From ZC4RG42 sp003242425 (GTDB taxonomy: Bacteria > Pseudomonadota > Gammaproteobacteria > Burkholderiales > SG8-39), in contig CALCIE010000076.1 of NCBI GenBank assembly GCA_937907425.1, positions 1-64,000 of the forward strand: DNA of 64,000 nucleotides, in the 5' to 3' direction. Of this stretch, positions 38,301-50,387 are shown piece after piece; positions within the stretch are counted from its first letter, which is position 1; each line of letters starts with the position of its first letter. The notes beneath the pieces were generated by a model. The model saw only the letters and a program-made list of their open reading frames with translations, did not search any database and was not told the origin of the DNA. The position numbers and the translations under genes were made by a program.

Positions 38301-38378
38301 GCAGACGGCGAGTGCCAACCGGCACGCGACGGGTTTGAGACGGAAGGAACGGAGGGCATTCGAGCGGATGTGGCGCAT
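35361..38378 (-). CDS. Type Va autotransporter with repetitive passenger
   Basis: The 1005-residue protein starts MRHIRSNALRSF (ATG 38378, AGGA eight bases upstream) with a signal peptide cleaved near residue 38. Its mature start NWSDGANWQGGTAPGVGDVAVFG is typical of autotransporters. Residues about 138-400 hold roughly a dozen repeats of about 20 residues (AGTADITNNSAGTINF-like), predicted to form a beta-helix. Residues about 405-480 are the autotransporter-associated segment (VGTGTLTLTGVGTHTAGTYL). The last 280 residues are the outer-membrane barrel, ending in a terminal Trp (AGLKYVW). No protease or lipase motif was seen, so adhesion is likely. It is divergent from a LuxR regulator. Confidence 0.9.
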   Translation of the reverse strand: MRHIRSNALRSFRLKPVACRLALAVCSAFAAPHAVGAEVPWISLLPGNWSDGANWQGGTAPGVGDVAVFGPLSGGSSTSNSWRQINLLRFDAGAMPHSVFVTDYLGLEAGIQNDSADTQTVIINPTTGHLRINTGTVTGAVNISNNDELTFANTATAGTARILNNGLGMLNFMMHSSAGTADITNNSAGTINFNFETNAGLATIQNNAGGTVNFLERSHAGSATIVNEGAVDFYDDAHANGAHITTQASGTTIFRNNASAADSIHDVKDGILGFTDNATANNALIDITGGGAFGTYFEGDATAGSATISVTSGLLVFQDNTDAGSADITNADRVLFSDSASAANAQIENNNILGFINTSSAGSSIIVTNNGATTSFRDDSTGGTARLIVNAGGTVDVTNHNSMVEVGSIEGAGTINFAGRGLSVGTLNTDTTFSGNLVGAGGGLRKVGTGTLTLTGVGTHTAGTYLAEGRLVVDGALSSFVIINGGATLGGSGTVGTVTANANAVVAPGNSIGTLNINGDYVAEIGSIYEVEVNDAGASDLLDITGTATLNGGTVRVLAEAGTYAASTTYTILTAAGGITGNYSNVTSNFAFLVPTLDRDAGNVYLTLTRNDAVLSSVALTRNQRAVSRSLDGGVVTPPAALAGIYTAITGASAEQARAYYDQLSGDALAAFPALALDDANRFNAQLHARSLGQGAPSALAGSPAQLAYGGTNLAQLLNAADTSASATSAPEQWAAWVSLSGSRSDADDDGNGPGFSAGSTGLQLGLETLLRSGVRVGGALGHTHTRADVGDGRDADGKTDSWHAGLYAGYDSARWFGSASLSYAGHDIDSKRNIDAGGPSQARANIDAHTFSLWGEFGWHLGTKKLAIDPSLSLRIARTHVSGFREKGSPAALAVESENVDSQRLGFGVRLAGAARHGSAQLRPSLSVRYERELGDRAASLDAQLSGLDAFSVRGSRLGRDILSLGLALEANIGRNLMLYGGLDAGWRKHQDMQSVQAGLKYVW

Positions 38379-38452
38379 GACGAGTCCTGTTTTTTTCTGC
38401 TTCTGTCCGGCTGGGGGATGCCGCGCGGCCGGCCCGCGGCGGCGGCGCGATG

Positions 38453-38462
38453 ATGACGTCAT
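38453..38462. promoter_or_regulatory. Palindrome ATGACGTCAT in the autotransporter-luxR region
   Basis: A perfect 10-bp palindrome lies midway in the 128-bp divergent region. A nearby inverted repeat TCCGA/TCGGA flanks an AT-rich stretch just before the LuxR start. Either could be the binding site through which the LuxR protein controls both genes. Confidence 0.4.
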
Positions 38463-38506
38463 ACAGGACTTTGAGGTATCGTCCGAATCGATGATTTTTT
38501 TATCGG

Positions 38507-39727
38507 ATGGCTGCCTGGATGCCGGACTCCGTGTCGCTCGAACCTCCCGACCTGCAAGAGGGCTTGCAGCCGTCCGCATTTCCCGGTCCGACGGAGCCGC
38601 GCATCCTGCAGTTGGTATTCGAGCTCTATCAGGCCATCGAGGCGGAAGAAGTCTGGCGCGCCGGTCTGCGACTGCTGCGGCATGTCGTGCCGAGCTTCCA
38701 TTACATGATGGGTTTGCCTTCGGTAGGCACGATGCCGGTGTTCATCCGCACCACCCTGCCGGTGGAGGGGGATCGCGATGCCTACTTCGCGCGCATCCAC
38801 GCCGCCGCGCCGATCGAGGATGCGATGAAGATGTTCCCCGGTCGACGGGTGCTGCGTCTGTCGGATCAGTTTCCCGGGGACAGCCTGCAGAAGACGGCGC
38901 TCTACCGCGATTTCATGGCGCCGGGCGGCTGGCGCTACTCCTTCATGATGCCCTTGCGCAATGCGGACGGCGGCTACATCGGATTGTTCAGCGCGATCCG
39001 GACGGCGGAGCAGGGTGACTTCAGCGACGCGGAACTCGAGGCGTTGGCCGCCTTGCAGCCGCATTTCGAACGTGCCGCATTGCGCATCATGCGCATCGAC
39101 GAGGAGCGTGCGGCGCGTCGGTCGCTGGAGCGATCGCTGCACCGCGCCTCGCTACCGCTTGCCGCCTTCGATATCCGTTTGAAGCTGCTCTACAGCAATC
39201 GGGCCTGGAGCAGGGCTTGCGCGGGTTGGCGGGGCGGCGCGCGCGACGAGGCCGGCCTGCCGGCCGATCTTGCGACCTCGGCGCAGAGGCTCGTCGCACA
39301 GTGGCACGACGCCTTGCTTGCCGAGGGCGCGGCGCCTATGCAGCCATGCACGGTGAGGCATCCGCATCAGCCGGGCTGGTACGCGGATCTGCAACTGATC
39401 GTCCCGCCCGGAGAACGGCTCGCTTCGCATCCGACGCTGGTGGTGCGCATCCATGAACCGGCAGGCACGCGGCACGATGCGGCATCGGCGGAGCGGCTGT
39501 TGCAGCGGCTGAGCGAAGCGGAACGCCGCGTCGCGCGGGTCGCGGCGCGCGGCGTCGACAACGGCGCGATCGCCGAGACGCTGCACGTCAGTGTCAACAC
39601 CGTGCGCACGCATTTGCGCAACATCTTCCGCAAACTGGAGATCGCCAACCGCAGCCAGCTGGTGGCCCTGTTCGCGGTCGCGGACAGCGGGGCGCAGCAG
39701 GCGGGTTCCGCCGAAGGCGAGGCCTAG
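38507..39727 (+). CDS. LuxR-type regulator
   Basis: The 406-residue protein has a large N-terminal sensor region (about 30-310), part of which resembles a GAF-like fold (FMMPLRNADGGYIGLFSAIRTAEQGDFSDAE is split by a turn near its centre). The C-terminal LuxR helix-turn-helix is about residues 330-390 (LSEAERRVARVAARG and IAETLHVSVNTVRTHLRNIFRKL). It lacks a receiver aspartate motif and an acyl-homoserine-lactone domain pattern. It is divergent from the autotransporter gene and its stop overlaps that of ccmD on the other strand. A second ATG four codons in (38519) is possible. Confidence 0.8.
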   Translation: MAAWMPDSVSLEPPDLQEGLQPSAFPGPTEPRILQLVFELYQAIEAEEVWRAGLRLLRHVVPSFHYMMGLPSVGTMPVFIRTTLPVEGDRDAYFARIHAAAPIEDAMKMFPGRRVLRLSDQFPGDSLQKTALYRDFMAPGGWRYSFMMPLRNADGGYIGLFSAIRTAEQGDFSDAELEALAALQPHFERAALRIMRIDEERAARRSLERSLHRASLPLAAFDIRLKLLYSNRAWSRACAGWRGGARDEAGLPADLATSAQRLVAQWHDALLAEGAAPMQPCTVRHPHQPGWYADLQLIVPPGERLASHPTLVVRIHEPAGTRHDAASAERLLQRLSEAERRVARVAARGVDNGAIAETLHVSVNTVRTHLRNIFRKLEIANRSQLVALFAVADSGAQQAGSAEGEA

Positions 39728-39888
39728 TTGCGTCGTGCCCGCTTCAGGCCCTCGCGCGCGGCGCGATGGCGGCGCCGGACCAGGACGAGTTCCGCGATCA
39801 TCACCACGGCGGTGACGGCATAGGAACCCCATACATAGGCGCCGTAACCGCCCATCGCCCAGAAGGCGCTCCAGCTTCCCCATTCCAT
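39724..39888 (-). CDS. ccmD: Heme exporter protein CcmD
   Basis: This 54-residue protein has one membrane helix (about 15-37, GAYVWGSYAVTAVVMIAELVLV) and a basic C-terminus (RRRHRAAREGLKRARR), the pattern of CcmD. CcmD releases holo-CcmE from the CcmABC complex. It overlaps the end of ccmC by one base (TGATG). Confidence 0.88.
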   Translation of the reverse strand: MEWGSWSAFWAMGGYGAYVWGSYAVTAVVMIAELVLVRRRHRAAREGLKRARRN

Positions 39889-40613
39889 CACAGCACCACC
39901 TCCTTCACCCAGTCGGCGTTGCGTTCGCGCTCGAGAATGATGGCGCGGCAGCGCGACAGCGCCGCGCCGATGCAGTACATCCAGAAAGCGACGGCCATCA
40001 CCAGCATGCCCGCCAGCATGGTGGTCGCCATGCTCGGGCTCTTGGTCAGGCTGACCGAGGCGCCCTGGTGCAGCGTGTTCCACCATTGCACGGAGAAATA
40101 GATGATCGGCACGTTGATCGCGCCGACGATGGCGAGCACCGCCGCCGCGCGGTCGGCGCGGCGCGGATCGTCGATGGAGGCGTGCAGCGCCATGAACCCG
40201 ATGTAGAGGAACAGCAAAATCAGCTCCGAGGTCAGGCGCGCGTCCCAGACCCACCACGTGCCCCACATCGGCTTGCCCCACAGCGCCCCGGTCCAGAGCG
40301 CGATGAAGGTCATCAGGGCGCCGGTGGGCGCCAGCGCGAGCGCCATCATGGAGGAAAGCCGCGTGTTGAACGCCAGGCCGATCGCCGCCCAGAAGGCCAT
40401 CACCAGATAGACGAACATCGACATCCAGGCCGAGGGCACGTGGATGAAGATGATGCGGTAGGCCTCGCCCTGCTGGAAATCGGTGGGCGCGACGAAGAAG
40501 CCGATGTACAGGCCGATCACGGTGAGCACCGCCGCGGCGCCGTAGAACCACGGGATCAGGCGGCCGGCGAGCGGATAGAAGGTACTCGGCGCGGCGTATT
40601 TGAAGAGGTTCAT
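39888..40613 (-). CDS. ccmC: Heme exporter protein CcmC
   Basis: CcmC delivers heme to CcmE. The 241-residue membrane protein has six hydrophobic segments and the WWD signature GTWWVWDARLTSELILL near residue 118. Flanking histidines are in FIHVPSAWM and the last periplasmic loop (WNTLHQGASV). It precedes ccmD and follows ccmB after 56 bases. Confidence 0.97.
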   Translation of the reverse strand: MNLFKYAAPSTFYPLAGRLIPWFYGAAAVLTVIGLYIGFFVAPTDFQQGEAYRIIFIHVPSAWMSMFVYLVMAFWAAIGLAFNTRLSSMMALALAPTGALMTFIALWTGALWGKPMWGTWWVWDARLTSELILLFLYIGFMALHASIDDPRRADRAAAVLAIVGAINVPIIYFSVQWWNTLHQGASVSLTKSPSMATTMLAGMLVMAVAFWMYCIGAALSRCRAIILERERNADWVKEVVL

Positions 40614-40669
40614 TTGTTTTGTTCAGCCATCGATCGTTGCCAATGATAGGCGTCTGACGGGCCCTCCGT

Positions 40670-41398
40670 TTAATCCAGCGCAATACGGAGCGCTGCGGCG
40701 CTGGCGAGCGGGGCCACGACCAATGAGACCAGCAGCAGCGCGCCCAGCAAAGACAGGTGGCCGCCGGCGTCGAGGCCGGACATGACGGCGTCGACGGCGC
40801 CGGCGCCGAAGATCAGCACGGGGATATAAAGCGGCAGTACCAGCAACGATATCAGCACGCCGCGCCCGCGCGCGCCCAGCGTGAGCGCGGCGCCGACCGC
40901 ACCGATCAGCGCCAGGGTGGGCGTACCGAGCGCCAGCGCCGCGACGAGGGTGTAGAGCGCCGCCGCCGGCAGGTCGTACTGCAGGCCGAGCAAGGGGGCG
41001 ATGACGACGAGCGGCAGCCCCGTGGTGACCCACAGCGCCGCGACCTTGCCGAGCACCAGCACCGACAGGGGGTGGGGCGCAAGCGCCAGCTGTTCGAGCG
41101 TGCCGTCGGCGAAATCGGCGGCGAACAGGCGGTTGAGCGCGAGCATCGCGGCCAGCAGCGCCGCGACCCACAATACCCCCGGCCCGATGACGCGCAACAC
41201 GTTCATCTCCGGGCCGATGCCGAGCGGGAACAGGCTCGCCACGATGATGAAGAACACCAGGGTGGTGAGCAGATCCGCGCGGCGGCGCATGGCGAGCAGC
41301 ACGTCGCGCCGCACCACGGCAAGAAAAGCCGCGCCGAGGCGGGGTTCCGGCATCTCGGCGTGCGCGTCGAGGGTGGCCGCGGTGTTCGGCTGATTCAT
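40670..41398 (-). CDS. ccmB: Heme exporter permease CcmB
   Basis: CcmB is the membrane subunit of the CcmAB ATPase that frees heme-loaded CcmE. The 242-residue protein has six hydrophobic helices and family segments such as RRDVLLAMRRRADLLTTLVFF and FAADFADGTLEQLALAPHPL. The N-terminus is about 20 residues longer than usual. The ATG at 41398 overlaps the ccmA stop (ATGA), which supports it. Confidence 0.94.
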   Translation of the reverse strand: MNQPNTAATLDAHAEMPEPRLGAAFLAVVRRDVLLAMRRRADLLTTLVFFIIVASLFPLGIGPEMNVLRVIGPGVLWVAALLAAMLALNRLFAADFADGTLEQLALAPHPLSVLVLGKVAALWVTTGLPLVVIAPLLGLQYDLPAAALYTLVAALALGTPTLALIGAVGAALTLGARGRGVLISLLVLPLYIPVLIFGAGAVDAVMSGLDAGGHLSLLGALLLVSLVVAPLASAAALRIALD

Positions 41399-42021
41399 GC
41401 GGCTTGCCCCAGACGCAGGACGCGCTGCTCCGCCGCCTCGATGGGGACCTCCTGATGGGTGGTGTAGACGACCATGCCGCCGCGCCGCAGATGCGCGGCG
41501 AGCAGCGCGGCGATCTCCGGCACCACGGCCGTGTCCAGTGCCACGAAAGGTTCGTCTAGCACCCAGAGCGGGCAACGTGCGCGGAACGCGAGCCGCGCCA
41601 GTGCCACGCGGCGGCGCTGGCCCTGCGACAGCAGGCGCACGGGCAGTTCGGCATGCGCGGCAAGCCCCAGACGCGCGAGCGCTTGCCGGGCCGCCTCGGC
41701 CGTGACGGGCATTCCGGCGATGGCCTCGCCCAGCTGCAGATTCTCGACACCGTTGAGATCGGCTTTCAGGCCGTTCTGATGGCCGATGTAGGCCAGCACC
41801 GCGCGATAGCGTTCGCCGAGTTTGCGGATATCCGTATCCTGCCAGCGCAGCTCGCCCGCGGTGGGAGAGAGGCTGCCGCACAGCATGCGCAGCAGACTGG
41901 TCTTGCCGCTGCCGTTCGGCCCTTCCACGCGCAACAGCTCCCCGGCGCCGAGACGGAATTCGAGATGGCGGAACAGCACGCGTTCGCCGCGTGTGCATTC
42001 CAAGTTGTGCGCTTGCAGCAT
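41395..42021 (-). CDS. ccmA: Heme exporter ATP-binding protein CcmA
   Basis: The 208-residue ABC ATPase has Walker A EGPNGSGKTSLLR, signature LLSQGQRRRVALARL, Walker B PLWVLDEPFVALD and TTHQ in place of the H-switch THD, all as expected for CcmA. It is the first gene of ccmABCD, which runs leftward and faces ccmEFGHI. Confidence 0.95.
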   Translation of the reverse strand: MLQAHNLECTRGERVLFRHLEFRLGAGELLRVEGPNGSGKTSLLRMLCGSLSPTAGELRWQDTDIRKLGERYRAVLAYIGHQNGLKADLNGVENLQLGEAIAGMPVTAEAARQALARLGLAAHAELPVRLLSQGQRRRVALARLAFRARCPLWVLDEPFVALDTAVVPEIAALLAAHLRRGGMVVYTTHQEVPIEAAEQRVLRLGQAA

Positions 42022-42089
42022 GAGGTGGCTAATGGGCCTTTCAGCGAGGGCGCGACGTGCGCCGCCCGGGGCCGGGACAGGCAGCGGGC

Positions 42090-42095
42090 ATTATA
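42090..42095 (-). promoter_or_regulatory. Consensus -10 element upstream of ccmA
   Basis: Minus-strand TATAAT, in the context ACTTATAATG, lies 69 bases before the ccmA start. The base composition around it is AT-richer than usual here. The -35 region at 17 bases upstream is poor (AAAAGT). Confidence 0.5.
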
Positions 42096-42295
42096 AGTCG
42101 AAGCGACTCCTGACTTTTACCCGCTTCCCCGGTAGATTTGCGCTGCCGTCGGCGTGTCGCTCGGCTAAGTTTCGCCTTTGCCGCCACGGTACGACTGTGC
42201 CGCCAGTGCATAGAAGCACAGCGTTCATTGATTTGCCGCTAGCGAAGGGAGACGCATACGCCCCGGGGGCTGCCGCGGAGCGTGCGACGAAGGGC

Positions 42296-46621
<4,326 letters not shown>

Positions 46622-46622
46622 C

Positions 46623-46647
46623 GTCGGCTTTTTTTACGAAAGCCGGC
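46623..46647 (+). terminator. Stem-loop after the kinase gene, weak terminator
   Basis: GTCGGCTTT (46623-46631) pairs with AAAGCCGGC (46639-46647), with one G-T pair. The T-run lies in the stem and loop rather than after the stem, so termination efficiency is doubtful. Confidence 0.35.
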
Positions 46648-46754
46648 GCTTGTCCCGGACATCGGGCAAAAAGGCCAATGGCGCCAATGTCTTGGACGCC
46701 TGGCACGACGTTCGCTCTGGCCGCCCTGCCTTTCAACCCCAAAGGAGGTGCGGC

Positions 46755-47606
46755 ATGAACAAATGGTTGGGCGTGGCGGCCCTCGCGGCGGCACTGGGCG
46801 TGGCGATGCCGGCGCAGGCGGCGCCTGTGACATCCTGGAATTACGAAATCTCTTTCCGCTTCACGGACGCTTCGTTCACACCGGGCGTGGGCGATCCGAT
46901 CCACCAGCAGTTCGAATTGTCGTGGGGCGAAAGCGGCGGCGACTTCGGCGTGCCGAACGGCACGCGCAGCGCGCTCACGATCGGTACCGGCCCCGACAAT
47001 CACACCGGCGGCGGAACGGTGAGCGGCACCGTCGTGACCAACGCGCTCAGCGTGCCGGGGATCGGCCTGTCGAACACCATCACGCACTGGAACAACGAAA
47101 TCTCCAACCTCTACGCGACGCTGCGCAGCGGCCAGATCACGTCTTCGCTGACGCTCGAGACGAGCGAGGGCGTGCCGGTGGTGGGACTGCCCGATCTGAC
47201 GTTCGACTTCCTGTTCGTGGAGACGCTCAACGATCCGCCTGGCAATCCCGGCTGCGCCGACAACACTCCCGAGCCCTGCGCCGACATTTTCGTACTGGTC
47301 TCGGCCACGAGTTTCAACGTGCCGTTCACGCACGAGGGCATCGAGTATCTGATCTCGATCTTCCCCTACACCGCGGGCGGCCTGCTCGGCAGCATCGCCA
47401 CGCTCGGTCCGGAGCAGTGCGCGGCCGCGGGCGCGGCGCCCAATTGCGTCGGGATCGTGACCGACGAGGATGCCGTGACCACCATCCAGTTCGCCTTCGC
47501 GATCACCACGCAGCCCCTGCTGGTTCCCGAGCCGGACATGCTGGGACTGCTGGCGCTCGGGCTGTTCGGCGTGGCGGGGGTGCGCCGCACGCGCCGCGCC
47601 CGCTAA
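46755..47606 (+). CDS. THxN-family PEP-CTERM secreted protein
   Basis: The 283-residue protein has a strong ribosome site (AAAGGAGG, 6 bases before ATG) and a signal peptide cleaved near AQAAP (about 22). A beta-rich middle contains THWN (ITHWNNEI), which names the THxN family. At the C-terminus are VPEP, a hydrophobic helix (MLGLLALGLFGVAG) and RRTRR, the full PEP-CTERM sorting signal. Such proteins are cut by an exosortase (EpsH/XrtA) and usually go to the cell surface or exopolysaccharide. No exosortase gene is in the window. Confidence 0.88.
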   Translation: MNKWLGVAALAAALGVAMPAQAAPVTSWNYEISFRFTDASFTPGVGDPIHQQFELSWGESGGDFGVPNGTRSALTIGTGPDNHTGGGTVSGTVVTNALSVPGIGLSNTITHWNNEISNLYATLRSGQITSSLTLETSEGVPVVGLPDLTFDFLFVETLNDPPGNPGCADNTPEPCADIFVLVSATSFNVPFTHEGIEYLISIFPYTAGGLLGSIATLGPEQCAAAGAAPNCVGIVTDEDAVTTIQFAFAITTQPLLVPEPDMLGLLALGLFGVAGVRRTRRAR

Positions 47607-47624
47607 AGCGAAGCGTATTCCACG

Positions 47625-47640
47625 CCCCGCTGACGCGGGG
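47625..47640. terminator. GC-rich hairpin between the PEP-CTERM gene and fliR
   Basis: CCCCGC (47625-47630) and GCGGGG (47635-47640) with a 4-base loop lie between two convergent genes. It has no clear U-run and is a weak candidate terminator. Confidence 0.35.
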
Positions 47641-47694
47641 TCTCCCGGCCCGGCGCTGCGGCCGCTGGTCGACACGGTCGCGCGCCGGGTTCGC

Positions 47695-48462
47695 TCAACG
47701 CAAGGGCAGGAAGCTCACGCTTTGCGCGAGCACCTGCTGCAGCACCGGGCCCAGCGTCGGCAGGGCGAACATCAGCGCGATGATGCCGACCAGCAGGGTG
47801 GCCGGGAAACCGATGGCGAACACGTTCAACTGCGGCGCCACACGCGCGAGCACGCCGAGCGCGAGGTTGAGGATGAGCATGGTGGCCAGCACCGGCAGCG
47901 CCACGTGCAGGCCGATGCGGAACACTTCGCCGCCCGCGGCCACCATGGCGGCAACGTTGATCTGCGGCCCCGGTCCTTCGGTGACCGGCAGGCTGTGAAA
48001 GCTTTCGGTCACCGCGGCGACGAGCAGCAGGTGGCCGTTGATGGCGAAAAAGATCAGCGTCGCCACCATGCCGAGGAAACTGCCGACGATCGGCGTCTGC
48101 TCGCCCGTGCCGGGGCTGATGAAGCCGGCGAAGGACAGACCCATCTGCAGGCCGATGACGTCGCCCGCCAGCTCCAGCGCGGCGAACACGAGCCGCACGG
48201 CGAAGCCGATCGTGGCGCCGATCAGCACCTGTTGCGCGAGCACGAGCGGCGCATGGGGACTGGAGATCGGCACGTGCTGCTCGGCCGGCAATAGCGGCGC
48301 GACCAGCAGCGATACGAGCAGGCTGAAGGCGATTTTCACGCGTGCCGGCACCGCTTGGTCGTGCAGGATCGGGGCGGTCATGAACAGGGCCAGCACGCGC
48401 ACGAACGGCCACAGGTACATGCCCAGCCACAGACTGACTTGTTCGTAGGTGAAGCTGATCAT
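47695..48462 (-). CDS. fliR: Flagellar export apparatus protein FliR
   Basis: The 255-residue membrane protein has six hydrophobic segments and the family features VRVLALFMTAPILHD near the start, and ITQINV-like GPQINVAAM in the middle. FliR completes the FliPQR export gate of the flagellar type III system. It is the last gene of the long fliFGHIJKLMNOPQR run, 52 bases after fliQ. Confidence 0.93.
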   Translation of the reverse strand: MISFTYEQVSLWLGMYLWPFVRVLALFMTAPILHDQAVPARVKIAFSLLVSLLVAPLLPAEQHVPISSPHAPLVLAQQVLIGATIGFAVRLVFAALELAGDVIGLQMGLSFAGFISPGTGEQTPIVGSFLGMVATLIFFAINGHLLLVAAVTESFHSLPVTEGPGPQINVAAMVAAGGEVFRIGLHVALPVLATMLILNLALGVLARVAPQLNVFAIGFPATLLVGIIALMFALPTLGPVLQQVLAQSVSFLPLR

Positions 48463-48514
48463 GGCCGTTCCGCTGGTGTCGCGGCGCTGTCGCTGCGGCT
48501 CGATGCGGGCGGGT

Positions 48515-48784
48515 TCAGCCGATCACGAAGGGAATGCTCTCGATCAGCCGGCGCGTGTATTCCGTGATGGTCGTCAGCATCCACGGGCCGGCGAAGATCA
48601 GCGCCACGAACAGCCCGACCAGCTTGGGAATGAAGGACAGCGTCATTTCGTTGATCTGCGTGGCGGCCTGCAACACCGAGACCGCGAGGCCCACGAGCAA
48701 CGCGGTGAGCAGCAGCGGGCCGGCGATCATCAGCGTCATCTCCAGCGCCTGCTGGCCGATGGTGAGTACGGTTTGCGGGGTCAT
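48515..48784 (-). CDS. fliQ: Flagellar export apparatus protein FliQ
   Basis: The 89-residue protein has two membrane helices and the family pattern (MTPQTVLTIGQQALEMTLMI, LQAATQINEMTLSFIPK). ATG at 48784 was chosen over a TTG three codons upstream. FliQ surrounds the FliP/FliR core of the export gate. Confidence 0.96.
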   Translation of the reverse strand: MTPQTVLTIGQQALEMTLMIAGPLLLTALLVGLAVSVLQAATQINEMTLSFIPKLVGLFVALIFAGPWMLTTITEYTRRLIESIPFVIG

Positions 48785-48809
48785 GGTCGGCAATCCGGGG
48801 TTGGAGCGA

Positions 48810-49553
48810 CTATCCGAAGCTCGCCGTTAGCGAGCCGATCAGCAGGTTCCAGCCGTCCACCATCACGAACAGCATGAGCTTGAACGGCAGCGAGATCAGC
48901 ACCGGCGAAAGCATCATCATCCCCATCGACATCAGCACCGAGGCGACCACCATGTCGATGATGAGGAAGGGGATGAAGACCAGGAAACCGATCTGGAACG
49001 CCGTTTTCAGCTCGCTCGTCACGAACGCGGGCACGACGACGCGCAGCGGCAGCTCCTGCGGGCTCTGTACGGCAGGCTGGTCGGCGAGTTTCATGAACAG
49101 GGCGAGGTCGGACTCGCGCGTCTGCTTCAGCATGAAGTCCTTCATCGGCGCTTCCGCGCGCACGAGCGCCTCGTTGAACGAGAGCTTGTCCTCCGCGTAC
49201 GGCAGATAGGCCTCGGCGTAGACGCGGTCTAGCGTGGGCGCCATGACGAACAGGGTCAGGAACAGCGCTAGGCCGATGAGCACCTGGTTGGGCGGCGAAG
49301 TCTGCGTGCCGAGGGCGTGGCGCAGCAGCGACAGCACGATGATGATGCGCGTGAACGAGGTCATCAGCAGCAGCACCGCCGGCAGGAAGGTGAGAAAGCT
49401 CAGCGCGAGCAGCGTCTGGATCGACAGCGTGTAGGTCTGTCCTCCACCCGGCGCGGGCGCGCTGGTGAAGGCGGGGATGCCTTGTTGCGCCAGTGCGGGC
49501 CAGGGCGTCAGCGCGACGAGCGCCAGCAGAACCGTCCACAGGCGTCTAGACAC
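48810..49553 (-). CDS. fliP: Flagellar export apparatus protein FliP
   Basis: The 247-residue protein has a cleavable signal peptide (ALAQQG), which is usual for FliP. It has four membrane helices and conserved segments SFTRIIIVLSLLRHALGTQ, PPNQVLIGLALFLTLFVM and GFLVFIPFLIIDMVVAS. GTG is the start, and it overlaps the fliO end by 8 bases. FliP forms the pentameric core of the export gate. Confidence 0.96.
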   Translation of the reverse strand: MSRRLWTVLLALVALTPWPALAQQGIPAFTSAPAPGGGQTYTLSIQTLLALSFLTFLPAVLLLMTSFTRIIIVLSLLRHALGTQTSPPNQVLIGLALFLTLFVMAPTLDRVYAEAYLPYAEDKLSFNEALVRAEAPMKDFMLKQTRESDLALFMKLADQPAVQSPQELPLRVVVPAFVTSELKTAFQIGFLVFIPFLIIDMVVASVLMSMGMMMLSPVLISLPFKLMLFVMVDGWNLLIGSLTASFG

Positions 49554-49950
49554 GCTCGTCTCCTTTGCGCATGCGCGCGAGCCAGTCGGCGAATTTCGGC
49601 GTGCCGGAGGATGCGGGATTCACCGCTTGGCGCGGCAGCGTGTGCAGCGTGCGCACCTGCCCCGGGGCGACGCCGAGGATGAGCCAGGTGTCGCCGACTT
49701 CCACGACCACGACGCGTTCCTTCGGTCCGACCGCCACCGCCGCCACGCTGCGCAGCACCTCGTTGCCGCTGCCGGGCAGGCGCTGGATGCGCCTGAGCAG
49801 CCAGGCCGTGCCCGCGATGACCGCGAGCACCAGCGCGAGGGCGAGCAGCGACTGCAGCATCGCGCCGACCGGTGTGGCCGGCGCCGCCTCGGCGGACTGC
49901 GCCGCAGCCGGCAGGGCGACGAGACCGAGCAGGAACGCCGCGGCTTTCAT
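49546..49950 (-). CDS. fliO: Flagellar assembly protein FliO
   Basis: The 134-residue protein has a signal-like N-terminus, one membrane helix (SLLALALVLAVIAGTAWLLRR) and a small cytoplasmic domain with VGPKERVVVVEVGDTWLILGVAPG, as in FliO. It assists assembly of the FliP ring. It overlaps fliN by 4 bases. Confidence 0.9.
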   Translation of the reverse strand: MKAAAFLLGLVALPAAAQSAEAAPATPVGAMLQSLLALALVLAVIAGTAWLLRRIQRLPGSGNEVLRSVAAVAVGPKERVVVVEVGDTWLILGVAPGQVRTLHTLPRQAVNPASSGTPKFADWLARMRKGDERV

Positions 49951-50387
49951 TTCATGTTGGCCAGACGGCGGATGCGTTCGGAAGGCGTGATGATGTCCGT
50001 CAGACGGATGCCGAACTTCTCGTTCACCACCACGACCTCGCCTTGCGCGATCAGACAGCCGTTCACCAGCACGTCCATCGGTTCACCCGCCAGGCCGTCG
50101 AGCTCGACCACAGAGCCTTGCGCGAGCTGGAGAATGTTCTTGATCGGGATCTTGGTGCGGCCCAGTTCCACGGTGAGCTGCACCGGGATGTCGAGCACCA
50201 GATCGATGTCGTTGGCGAACTCGCCCGATCCGCCGGCGCTTTTCTCGGTCTTGGCGAGCGGTTCGAAATTCGCCGGCTTGGGGGTGGCCGCGGGCGCGGC
50301 GTTGCCCGTCGCGGCCGACTGCGCGTTCTCGGCGGCCGCCTGTTCCGCCAGGGCGGCAGCCCATTCGTCTTCGATGGAATCAGCCAT
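49947..50387 (-). CDS. fliN: Flagellar motor switch protein FliN
   Basis: The 146-residue protein has a variable Ala-rich N-terminus (1-60). Its C-terminal SpoA domain contains DIPVQLTVELGRTKIPIKN, GSVVELDGLAGEPMDVLVNG and VVVVNEKFGIRLTDI. FliN forms the base of the C-ring with FliM and binds FliH. It overlaps fliM by 8 bases. Confidence 0.95.
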   Translation of the reverse strand: MADSIEDEWAAALAEQAAAENAQSAATGNAAPAATPKPANFEPLAKTEKSAGGSGEFANDIDLVLDIPVQLTVELGRTKIPIKNILQLAQGSVVELDGLAGEPMDVLVNGCLIAQGEVVVVNEKFGIRLTDIITPSERIRRLANMK

